DNA of 64,000 nt, from assembly GCA_945903265.1 (NCBI GenBank), contig CAMDNQ010000005.1:62001-126000 (forward strand), read 5' to 3'. Shown one piece after another: positions 18,971-26,262 of the stretch. A model generated the notes under the pieces. It was given only the letters and a program-made list of their open reading frames with translations. It did no database searches and was not told the origin of the DNA. The DNA comes from Candidatus Sulfopaludibacter sp. SbA3 (lineage in GTDB: Bacteria > Acidobacteriota > Vicinamibacteria > Vicinamibacterales > UBA2999). The first letter of the stretch is position 1, and each line of letters starts with the position of its first letter. A program made the position numbers and the translations under genes.

Positions 18971-18993
18971 TCCGTCCTCCGCGCGAATGCGCA

Positions 18994-20352
18994 CTATGGC
19001 TTGTGATCGGAATGCGACGGTATCAGCCGTGCGTCAAGCACGCGTAACGCAGGCGTCAACCGTGTGTAACTCTTCGTGCGTTGCCGAGACGCGCGCGGAC
19101 TGTGAAGCCGCCCCGTGCGCGACCATCGGTGCTCCGATGGCCTGGCCTCGGTACCGAGGCGGTGCAGTTCGTCCTGCAGCGCAAAGTACCGGGGAATGAC
19201 CCGTTCCCACGCGAAGTCGAGCGCCGTGGCGCGCGCGGCCGCGACGCGGATCGCGTTGCCGTCCGCGGCCTCACGCACGGCCGCCGCGAATGCCGCACCG
19301 GTCGGTTCGGCGAGCCAGGCATTCGATGTTGTCGCGTACTCGAGCACGCCGCCGGACGCGGGGAGCACCACCGGAACGCCCGACGCCATGGCCTCGAGCG
19401 GACCGATGCCGAACGGTTCGCGCGGATTCGGATGGACGAAGACGTCGCAGCTCGCAAGGTACGCCGCGAGCGTGCCCCTGTCGAGCGCGCCACAGGCCCA
19501 CAGTCTCCCGTCCAGCGGCCCGCGGGCCTGCTCGCGCAACCACGGCGTGAGTGGACCGTCGCCGACGACGACCATCCGGAAGTCACGCCCGCCGTCCCCA
19601 CAAAGCGCCCGGAGGGTCTCCACGAGGAGGCCCACATTCTTTTCGGGGGATACCCGGCCCGCATAGAGCAGCAGCACGCTGTCGGCGGTTCCGCCGCAAC
19701 GGCCCAGCAGCGACGCCCGAATATCCGCATTGCCGTGCCGCGCACCGAAGTCGTCCGAGTGCACCCCCATCGGGCAGCGCCGGATGAACCCGTCCGGTCG
19801 ATCGTGGAGCGCCTCACGAAGCTCCCGCTCCGTGTACTCGGAGATGGCGATGTGCGCGTCGAACGGCGGCCCGTAGATGTGCCGGAGGTACCAGCGCGTG
19901 AACGCCCGCCCCGCCATCGAGCGAGACACGTAGGCCGCCATGTTGTCGTCGAATCGCTCGCAGCTCAGTGCGACCAGCGTGGGGCGCCTGACGCGCCGGT
20001 GCCATCGCCTGCGCAGCATCGCGGCCAGGTACGGCAGCGTGTATTTGTCGCAGACCTCGACGACATCCGGCTGCTCGCGCTGGAGCACGTCCACGATGGC
20101 CGATCCGGTGCCTGGCAGATACCGGTGCGGGAGGAGCATCCGGTACCGACGGTCGAACAGCGGCGCCCGGGGCGCGGCGATGACATGAATGCGCGCGTAG
20201 GGACCGCGATCGACGACCTCCGTCTCCGCACCCGGCACGATCAGCACGACGCGGCGGCGCGCCCGCTGCGCGCCGTCGAGGAGCGCGTGATAGAACGTGC
20301 GGATACCGCCCGACGCAGGATGGTAGGCGTTCGTGATGTGGACCGACGTCAT
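18994..20352 (-). CDS. glycosyltransferase family 4
   Basis: GT-B fold glycosyltransferase, 452 residues from the ATG at 20352, which overlaps the previous stop as ATGA. The N-terminal acceptor domain begins VHITNAYHPASGGIRTFYH; the donor half has LLYAGRVSPEKNVGLLVETL and the sugar-nucleotide loop REPFGIGPLEAMASGVPVVLP (E-x7-E pattern). The last 45 or so residues (from about SEHRWSRTGR) do not look like the family and run over the phased GTnAC sites of the next gene, so the natural stop may have been lost. Last gene of a coupled six-gene operon; the acceptor is probably a cell-envelope lipid or polysaccharide. Confidence 0.9.
   Translation of the reverse strand: MTSVHITNAYHPASGGIRTFYHALLDGAQRARRRVVLIVPGAETEVVDRGPYARIHVIAAPRAPLFDRRYRMLLPHRYLPGTGSAIVDVLQREQPDVVEVCDKYTLPYLAAMLRRRWHRRVRRPTLVALSCERFDDNMAAYVSRSMAGRAFTRWYLRHIYGPPFDAHIAISEYTERELREALHDRPDGFIRRCPMGVHSDDFGARHGNADIRASLLGRCGGTADSVLLLYAGRVSPEKNVGLLVETLRALCGDGGRDFRMVVVGDGPLTPWLREQARGPLDGRLWACGALDRGTLAAYLASCDVFVHPNPREPFGIGPLEAMASGVPVVLPASGGVLEYATTSNAWLAEPTGAAFAAAVREAADGNAIRVAAARATALDFAWERVIPRYFALQDELHRLGTEARPSEHRWSRTGRLHSPRASRQRTKSYTRLTPALRVLDARLIPSHSDHKP
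19044..19070. promoter_or_regulatory. putative operator: three GTnAC units at 11-bp pitch
   Basis: GTAAC at 19044, GTCAA at 19055 and GTAAC at 19066 start exactly 11 bp apart, 74-100 bp upstream of the TonB receptor start at 18970. This is the clearest of the phased sites. It lies inside the 3' end of the upstream glycosyltransferase frame. The architecture is that of Pho-box-like sites; binding is not shown. Confidence 0.5.
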
Positions 20353-20795
20353 CGCGCCGCGCCGATGAACGAGACCATCAGCCTGGGAAGACTGGCAAGA
20401 TCGCGGCACAGCGACCCGGCGCCCGCGCCGACAATCAGCACTCCTCGGCGCATCGCGAACAGGTTGAAGGCGGTCGACAGCACGGTGAACGCCACCGACG
20501 CCGCCATGCTGGTCGCGAGCTCAGGCGTTCCGCGCGCCGCGTGCACGACGAATTCCAGCGAATGTGCGACAGCCGGCAGCACCGCGATCGCCCCCAGCGT
20601 CCCGAGCCGGGGCGGCTCCACCCGGCGGAACGCCTGCGTCGCCGCTCCGTAGAAACCGGATGTGACGAAACGAAACGCGAATTCCGTCACCATGGCGGCG
20701 GTCGCCGCATCGACGCCCGCGCTCAGGTTCGTCGTGAAAAACAGACTGCTTCTGAAGCAGGAGCTGAGCACCGCCGATTTGTAATTCCACATCAT
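20349..20795 (-). CDS. small membrane protein in glycosyltransferase operon
   Basis: Protein of 148 residues that I do not recognise. It starts MMWNYKSAVLSS, has one or two hydrophobic segments (about 64-85 and 96-115) and an alanine-rich body, so it is probably inner-membrane. Both ends overlap neighbours by 4 nt: its ATG overlaps the TGA of the upstream glycosyltransferase and its TGA overlaps the ATG of the downstream one. That translational coupling argues it is a real gene working with the two glycosyltransferases. A flippase-accessory or scaffold role would be speculation. Confidence 0.7.
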   Translation of the reverse strand: MMWNYKSAVLSSCFRSSLFFTTNLSAGVDAATAAMVTEFAFRFVTSGFYGAATQAFRRVEPPRLGTLGAIAVLPAVAHSLEFVVHAARGTPELATSMAASVAFTVLSTAFNLFAMRRGVLIVGAGAGSLCRDLASLPRLMVSFIGAAR

Positions 20796-21970
20796 GGGAC
20801 TCGCGGCACGGCCGGCGTCAGCAGCGATCCCGCGTCGCTCGTCCGCGGTACGGTCACGACCGACCGGTAGGTGTCGTAGAGCGGCTTCAGGGCGCAATCC
20901 CACCGGCGCGACAGCGCGTAGTCCCGGGCCCGCTCGCGCATGCCGCGGCACAGCGGCTCGTCGCGAAGCAGTGTCACGGCCTTCTCCGCCCACTCCCCGG
21001 CCGTCTCGTCGTCGCAGACGTACCCGGTCCGGCCCTCTTCCATGTTCTCCCGTGGCCCCCCCGCCCCCGACACGAGGACCGGCAGCCCGCTGGCCTGCGC
21101 TTCGAGCACGACGTTCCCCGCCGTATCCGTACGGCTCGGAAAGACAAACAGGTCGCTGGACGCGAAGATCTCGGCAACCTCCGCTCGCGGGAGCGCCCCC
21201 GTGAAGACGGCGTCCCAGAGATGCCGCTCGAGCTCGCCGCGCATCGGACCCTGTCCGACGATGATGAAGCGATGCTGGAGGCCGGCGGCGTGCAATGCTC
21301 GCTGCAGGGACGGCAGCATGCGGAGTCCCTTCTCGGCGGAAACCCGGCCCACGTAGAGAATGGCCGGCCGCCGGTCCGATACGTGCCAGCTGTCGCGGAG
21401 GCGCCGCGACCGTTTCGCCGGGCTGAACAATCCGGTATCGACCCCGCGCGGCCAGACGGCCAGCTTCTCCGGGCGGCACCTGGCGGCCACGAGCATCTCC
21501 CTGGTGGCCTCCGAAGGCACCAGGACGCGTGCGCACCGGCTGTACAGCCACCGCATGTATTCGCGCATCAGCGCACCGAGCCGGGTCGACCCGCTCAGAA
21601 GCGTCGTGTAGGCGGCGAGGTCGGTGTGGAAGCTGCCGACGAGCGGCAGGTTGAGCCGCGACGCCACGTAGAGCGCCGCGAGACCGATCGGTCCTGGCGT
21701 CGTGAGGTGAACGACGTCGATGCGGTCGCGTACCGCCTCGGCGAGGTAGGCGCGCAGGCGCGGAACGTACATCCGCATCTCGCCGTACCACGGGATCGGT
21801 ACACCAAGGGAACGCAACGCGAAGTAGTCGGCTTCGTCGCTGCCCGTCTCCGCCGCCGTGTAGACCCTGACGCGCACATCCTCCGGCGCGTGCTGCACGA
21901 CGGCCCGCAGCGTCGTCGTCACGCCGTTCACCTTCACGAAGTCGTTGTCGGTGAAGATGGCGACGTTCAT
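20792..21970 (-). CDS. glycosyltransferase family 4 (mannosyltransferase-like)
   Basis: GT-B glycosyltransferase of 392 residues. Start region MNVAIFTDNDFVKVNGVTTTL with the glycine-turn typical of the MgtA/PimB-like branch; FHTDLAAYTTLL and VPSEATREML in the acceptor domain; ILYVGRVSAEKGLRMLP and the donor-binding loop RTDTAGNVVLEAQASGLPVLVS in the second domain. Proteins of this branch transfer mannose or glucose to lipids such as diacylglycerol or phosphatidylinositol; the substrate here is not determined. The ATG at 21970 is 2 nt after the stop of the PHP gene, and its own stop overlaps the next start. Confidence 0.92.
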   Translation of the reverse strand: MNVAIFTDNDFVKVNGVTTTLRAVVQHAPEDVRVRVYTAAETGSDEADYFALRSLGVPIPWYGEMRMYVPRLRAYLAEAVRDRIDVVHLTTPGPIGLAALYVASRLNLPLVGSFHTDLAAYTTLLSGSTRLGALMREYMRWLYSRCARVLVPSEATREMLVAARCRPEKLAVWPRGVDTGLFSPAKRSRRLRDSWHVSDRRPAILYVGRVSAEKGLRMLPSLQRALHAAGLQHRFIIVGQGPMRGELERHLWDAVFTGALPRAEVAEIFASSDLFVFPSRTDTAGNVVLEAQASGLPVLVSGAGGPRENMEEGRTGYVCDDETAGEWAEKAVTLLRDEPLCRGMRERARDYALSRRWDCALKPLYDTYRSVVTVPRTSDAGSLLTPAVPRVP

Positions 21971-21972
21971 GG

Positions 21973-22881
21973 TCAGGCCGGTTCAGGAAGCCGGGTGGTC
22001 GCCGGCCGCGCGACGAGATCGAAGAGGAGCGATCGATTGAATCGCTCTTCCAGGATGAAGTGACCGAGCGCGCCCACGAGCGGGAGGCACAGGAGCGGCA
22101 GCCCCAGCACGCCCCCGAGAACGAACGCCTGGTTGCGCCAGTTGAGCGGCTTTCGGGCCGCGCGGGCGAAGCGATCGGCGTAGAACCCTCCCGCGAGCCT
22201 CAGCATGTCGGACGCCATCGTGAAGTAGTTGCCCTGGCGGCCGCCGACGCGGACGCGGCCGGCGTGCAATTCCGTCAGGAACTCTTCGCGGGTGCGCGCG
22301 TTCGGCGCCTCAACCCAGGTACGCCCGATGCCGCGCCGGGTGTGGGAGTCGCTTCCCGCAACGCCGACCTTGCGGCAGGCATCCGCAAGGCATGTGGCAG
22401 TCCGGTTCTGGGTCGTGAGCCTCGAGCCGTTGATGATTTCGATGCCGTCCACCCACGGCATCAGCGCCGCGATGTGCGGCGCCGTGATGGAGCCGTTGAT
22501 CCGAGAGGCGACATGATTGAGGCTGCTGAAGATCCGCTGCTGCTTCATGTATGGCAGCAGCTCACGGATGTCATGGCGCAGCCGCTGTATCTCCCTGTGC
22601 TGCGCCTCCGAAACGCCGAGGGCGCCCAGATGCACGCGAACGCCGTCGTTCGGAAACACACCCGTCACTTCGCATCCCACGAGCACGTCCGGGCGGTCGG
22701 CAATCGTGAGTGCGCCGTCGATGCGGTCGTGATCGGTGATGGTCACGAGGTCCATCCCCCGAGCCTTCGCGCGCGCGTACACTCCCTCCGGGGTGTTGTA
22801 CGACTCGTGCATGATCAGACTGAGGGGATAGATGCTGGTATGTCCTGAGTACGTGGTGTGCACATGCAGGTCAAGCTTCAT
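21973..22881 (-). CDS. PHP domain phosphoesterase with C-terminal membrane segment
   Basis: PHP-family metal-dependent phosphoesterase, 302 residues from the ATG at 22881. Metal ligands are visible: DLHVHTTYSGH at the start, TITDHDRIDGA near residue 50, a Glu in GCEVTG, SLNHVAS, and GSDSHTRRGIG near residue 180. After the catalytic domain comes a hydrophobic stretch (FVLGGVLGLPLLCLPLVGAL, about 255-274), unusual for a PHP enzyme, suggesting inner-membrane attachment. It is encoded with a second PHP protein and three glycosyltransferases, so it may hydrolyse a phosphorylated glycan or lipid intermediate, or a nucleotide; the substrate is unknown. Confidence 0.85.
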   Translation of the reverse strand: MKLDLHVHTTYSGHTSIYPLSLIMHESYNTPEGVYARAKARGMDLVTITDHDRIDGALTIADRPDVLVGCEVTGVFPNDGVRVHLGALGVSEAQHREIQRLRHDIRELLPYMKQQRIFSSLNHVASRINGSITAPHIAALMPWVDGIEIINGSRLTTQNRTATCLADACRKVGVAGSDSHTRRGIGRTWVEAPNARTREEFLTELHAGRVRVGGRQGNYFTMASDMLRLAGGFYADRFARAARKPLNWRNQAFVLGGVLGLPLLCLPLVGALGHFILEERFNRSLLFDLVARPATTRLPEPA

Positions 22882-22959
22882 GTACGCAGTATCTGGGGGT
22901 GATGTGACGGCCGCTTGGCCGCCCGGCAAATTCGGCGGTAACTCGGCGCGCCGGAAGCG

Positions 22960-23706
22960 TTACGCGGCCCAGGAGCCGTTGCGATAGAGCGTGAGCGCGA
23001 CGTCGACGTTCTTGCGCAGTGCGTCGGCGATCGCGGGCCACTGCTTCTCGCACCGCAGGAGCGTCTTCCACGAATAGAGATGCTTGGCCTTGTGGAAGTC
23101 GCTGTTCGCGACGTACGGGTAGTGCTTCAGGCTGGTGACGGAAAAGAGATCGTCGCGGTTCGCAGCTTCCCAGACGTCGACCAGCGGCGCGAGTTCTTTG
23201 CGGTTGTCCCACAGGTAGCAGGTGCTGATCTCGATGCGCCGGGTCGTCCGATGGTGTGGATGACACGCAATACTGAGCGCCCCCTGGCGCCGGATCGCAC
23301 GGAGGATCTCGTCGGCCGTCTGATCGGCGCTGATGTAGTCCGTGATGCCGAGCGCGATGATGTGCGAATTCTTGCGACCACGGAGCCGGTTCTGCGTCAC
23401 CTCGGCGCCGGGGATCACCAGCATCCCGTACTGCTTGAGCGCGCGCTTGCCTTGCATCTCGATGTCTTCGAGGTACGCCTCGAAATGCTCCTGCCGGACG
23501 CCGTAGGCGCGCCGCCCGAGCGTGGCGATGCGCCCTGCCCTGGCCAGCAGATCCTTCTTCATCAGAATATGGTCGGTAATCGCAATGACGTCGAATTTTC
23601 CGGTGGCGCCGTAGAGATCCACGACTTCCGCGACGGTGAGACGGCCGTCGCTCCACTGGGTGTGCACATGAAAATCGCACAGGAGAAACGGCTCATATCC
23701 GGGCAT
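22960..23706 (-). CDS. PHP domain phosphoesterase
   Basis: Second PHP-family protein, 248 residues. The ATG at 23706 overlaps the upstream stop as TGATG. Metal-binding motifs: CDFHVHTQWSDGRL at the N-terminus, AITDHILMKK around residue 45, a Glu in PGAEVTQ, ACHPHHRT, and VANSDFHKAKHL near residue 205. It is only distantly similar to its neighbour at 21973 and lacks the membrane segment, so the two are not a recent duplication. Such stand-alone PHP proteins are often annotated as histidinol-phosphatase-like; the operon context suggests envelope sugar metabolism instead. Confidence 0.87.
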   Translation of the reverse strand: MPGYEPFLLCDFHVHTQWSDGRLTVAEVVDLYGATGKFDVIAITDHILMKKDLLARAGRIATLGRRAYGVRQEHFEAYLEDIEMQGKRALKQYGMLVIPGAEVTQNRLRGRKNSHIIALGITDYISADQTADEILRAIRRQGALSIACHPHHRTTRRIEISTCYLWDNRKELAPLVDVWEAANRDDLFSVTSLKHYPYVANSDFHKAKHLYSWKTLLRCEKQWPAIADALRKNVDVALTLYRNGSWAA

Positions 23707-24443
23707 CAAGTCCTCACATCCAGATGGGTCGTGTCCTTGGGCCGATGATGAAGCAGCTCTGATGTGAAGTTCCTGACATAGAGCCGGACCACCGCCCCGT
23801 TCCCCATCGCCACGAAGCGGCGCGCGGAGGTGTAGAGGTAGCAGTCGTAGAACAGCGCCACGCGCCCCGCGGCATGGAGCCGGCGGCCCAGATTCGTATC
23901 CTCGCCGTGGAACTCGATGCTGGTGTCGAACCCGCCAATCGCCTCCAGCGCCTCACGCCGCACGGCGAAGTTGCCGCCATAGAAAAGCGTCCCGATCCGG
24001 AGGATGTACTTCACCAGCAGCTGCGTCGCCGGCGCCAGCGTGAGGTCATAGGCGCGAATCAGCGTCCTGCCCCGCCAGTCCCAGTCGTAATACCGGTACG
24101 GCGCGGAGAGCGCGAGCAGCGCCGGCCTCGCGATGAATTTCTGTTCCACGCGTTCCAGCCAGGTCAGGGGCGCACGGCAGTCGGCATCCAGGTACACGAG
24201 GACGTCGCCGGTCGCGGCGCGGCGGCCGGTCTCGCGGGCCACCACGAGCCCCTTACGCGGTTCGTCAATGACCTTGACGCCGGGCACCCGGCGCGCGACC
24301 TCGCCGGTCGCATCGCTGCTCGCGTTATTGACGACGATGATTTCGTCGGGGATGCGGGATTGCGCGAGGAGGGAATACAGACAGGGAGACAGGAACTGCG
24401 CTTCGTTATGGGCGCAGACAATGACGCTGACGGTCAGCGCCAT
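23706..24443 (-). CDS. glycosyltransferase family 2
   Basis: GT-A fold glycosyltransferase of 245 residues and first gene of the six-gene operon. Family motifs: VSVIVCAHNEAQFLSPCLYSL at the start, VVNNASSDATG, the metal-binding DxD as YLDADCR (Asp86-Asp88), and HGEDTNLGRRL (about 180-190) supplying the catalytic-base region. There are no membrane segments, so it is a peripheral, single-addition enzyme. With the two PHP proteins and the two GT4 enzymes it probably builds a short envelope glycan or glycolipid. The upstream 147 bp separate it from the divergent PhoX-like gene. Confidence 0.9.
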   Translation of the reverse strand: MALTVSVIVCAHNEAQFLSPCLYSLLAQSRIPDEIIVVNNASSDATGEVARRVPGVKVIDEPRKGLVVARETGRRAATGDVLVYLDADCRAPLTWLERVEQKFIARPALLALSAPYRYYDWDWRGRTLIRAYDLTLAPATQLLVKYILRIGTLFYGGNFAVRREALEAIGGFDTSIEFHGEDTNLGRRLHAAGRVALFYDCYLYTSARRFVAMGNGAVVRLYVRNFTSELLHHRPKDTTHLDVRT

Positions 24444-24590
24444 CTCTGCGCCTGTGGTACTGCTTCACGCCGTGGTATACCCACATGCACGATCCCCATC
24501 CTATGTGGGTCGTATGACGTCGTGATCTCGAACGTGCAACGGGCCTGTTAAAACCGCGGCGTCACAGAAAGTGATCGTCACCGCCGCGAA

Positions 24591-26132
24591 ATGTTTTCAT
24601 CGTCGTGCGCACGGCTTCACATCAGCTGTCTAGTCTCTCCGCACACCTGTTCTGTTTCCCAGAACGACGGAGGACTGATTACACCGACACACCGCGCCCT
24701 TCACCGACGACAGTTTCTTCGCGGCGCCCTGGCCACTGCCGGAGCGGCTGCCGCGCTGCCCGCATTTCAAGGCCTCAATCTCTTCGGCCAGCATGGCCGT
24801 GTGCATGCCGCGCCAGGCAAAGGCAGTTATGGGCCCCTCGTGCCCGCAGCCGACCTGCGCGACGGCGCCATGCGCATGTCGCTGCCGGATGGATTCCACT
24901 ACCGGAGCTTCAGCCCCGCAGGCGCGATGATGTCCGACGGGAACCTCGTGCCGCTCGCGCACGACGGCATGGGCGTCTTCAATACGCGCGATGGCAAGTT
25001 CCGCCTGGTGCGCAACCACGAAGACCGGAACGCGCCTGGCGCCGGCACGCTCGCGGTCGACGGGAACGCCTACGACCGCAAAGGCGGCGGCACGACGACG
25101 CTCGTGGTGAATCCATTCACCCGCGAGCTCGAACGCGATTTCATCAGCCTCAGCGGGACGACGGTCAACTGCGCGGGCGGCGTCACGCCTTGGAACTCCT
25201 GGATCACCTGCGAGGAAACAAACGTCGGCCCGACCCCCGGCGGCTGGCAGAAGCAGCACGGCTACTGCTTTGACGTGCCGGCAGACGCCAATGGCACCGT
25301 GCCGGCGATCGCCATTCCCGAGATGGGGCGCTTCTCACACGAAGCGATCGCCGTCGACCCTGATACCTGGATCGTCTACGAGACGGAAGACAACGGCAGC
25401 AACAGCGGCTTCTATCGCTTTCTCCCGGCCACGCCCGGCGTCCTCATTGACGGCGGCCAGCTCGAGATGATGGCAATCGACGCTGCGTTCAACTACGACA
25501 CGCGCTCGGGCCAGACAGTTGGCACACAGCTCCCTGTCTCCTGGGTGCCCATTGCCAATCCCAACCCGCCCGGCACCAGCTCGACGGCCGTCTACAGCCA
25601 GGGCCGGGCGCTCGGCGGCGCGCGGTTCGGCCGCCTCGAAGGCTGCTGGTACGGCAGCGGCGCGATTTACTTCGTCTCCACCAACGGCGGCAACGCCGGC
25701 GCCGGCCAGGTATGGGAGTTCCGGCCGGAGGGGGACGGCGGCACCCTGACGCTGATCTTTGAATCGGGCGGCGCGGCGCAGCTCGACGCGCCCGACAACA
25801 TCGCCGTGTCGCCGCAGAACGGTCTGCTGCTCTGCGAGGACGGCGGCGGGAATCAGTACCTGCGCGGTCTGACGCTCGGGGGCGAAATCTTCGACTTCGC
25901 GCTCAACCTCGAAAGCGACTCGGAGTGGGCGGGCGCCACGTTCGCGGTGGCGGACCCCTCGTGGAATGACCGGAAGGTTCGAGGCGATAACCGGCCGGTC
26001 GGCAACCGGTGGGAACGCGTCACGCTCTTCGTCAACCGGCAGGGCGCGACGGGCGGACCGACGCCGCCAGCGCCCGGGCAGGAGGGTCTGACCTTCGCGA
26101 TCTGGGGGCCGTGGGGGAACGGCGCGCTCTGA
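24591..26132 (+). CDS. PhoX-like (DUF839) protein, Tat-exported
   Basis: Secreted beta-propeller protein of the DUF839/PhoX family, whose characterised members are calcium- and iron-dependent alkaline phosphatases. A twin-arginine signal is clear (HRRQFLRGALATAGAAAALPAF, about residues 38-59). Family segments include LVRNHEDRNAPG, CAGGVTPWNSWITCEETN, GRFSHEAIAVDP and YETEDNGSNSGFYRF. The start is uncertain: the ATG at 24591 lacks a ribosome site and gives a long leader, while a GGAGGA at 24669-24674 would fit a non-ATG start nearby. It precedes a strong intrinsic terminator. Phosphatase activity is inferred from the family. Confidence 0.85.
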   Translation: MFSSSCARLHISCLVSPHTCSVSQNDGGLITPTHRALHRRQFLRGALATAGAAAALPAFQGLNLFGQHGRVHAAPGKGSYGPLVPAADLRDGAMRMSLPDGFHYRSFSPAGAMMSDGNLVPLAHDGMGVFNTRDGKFRLVRNHEDRNAPGAGTLAVDGNAYDRKGGGTTTLVVNPFTRELERDFISLSGTTVNCAGGVTPWNSWITCEETNVGPTPGGWQKQHGYCFDVPADANGTVPAIAIPEMGRFSHEAIAVDPDTWIVYETEDNGSNSGFYRFLPATPGVLIDGGQLEMMAIDAAFNYDTRSGQTVGTQLPVSWVPIANPNPPGTSSTAVYSQGRALGGARFGRLEGCWYGSGAIYFVSTNGGNAGAGQVWEFRPEGDGGTLTLIFESGGAAQLDAPDNIAVSPQNGLLLCEDGGGNQYLRGLTLGGEIFDFALNLESDSEWAGATFAVADPSWNDRKVRGDNRPVGNRWERVTLFVNRQGATGGPTPPAPGQEGLTFAIWGPWGNGAL

Positions 26133-26152
26133 CCTAATCAACTCCCACACAA

Positions 26153-26216
26153 CCAACTCCCAACCTCCAAGACCTCCTCGGGGTTGGGAGTTGGGAGTTG
26201 GGGTTTGGGATTTTTT
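26153..26216 (+). terminator. intrinsic terminator after PhoX-like gene
   Basis: A perfect 13-bp stem (CCAACTCCCAACC at 26153-26165 with its complement at 26182-26194) is followed by TTTTTT at 26211-26216. The right arm repeats GGGAGTTGG-type units, and the left flank has a further CAACTCCCA, so alternative registers of the stem are possible. Confidence 0.75.
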
Positions 26217-26262
26217 GTATTAGTCTCCACTCGCCGACCGGTTCCTATGCTCTCCCGCATTT

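Noticed and set aside
24561-24581. Phased Pho-type site upstream of the PhoX-like gene
   Set aside because: Two GTCAC units are present but 16 bp apart, off the 11-bp register seen at the other sites.
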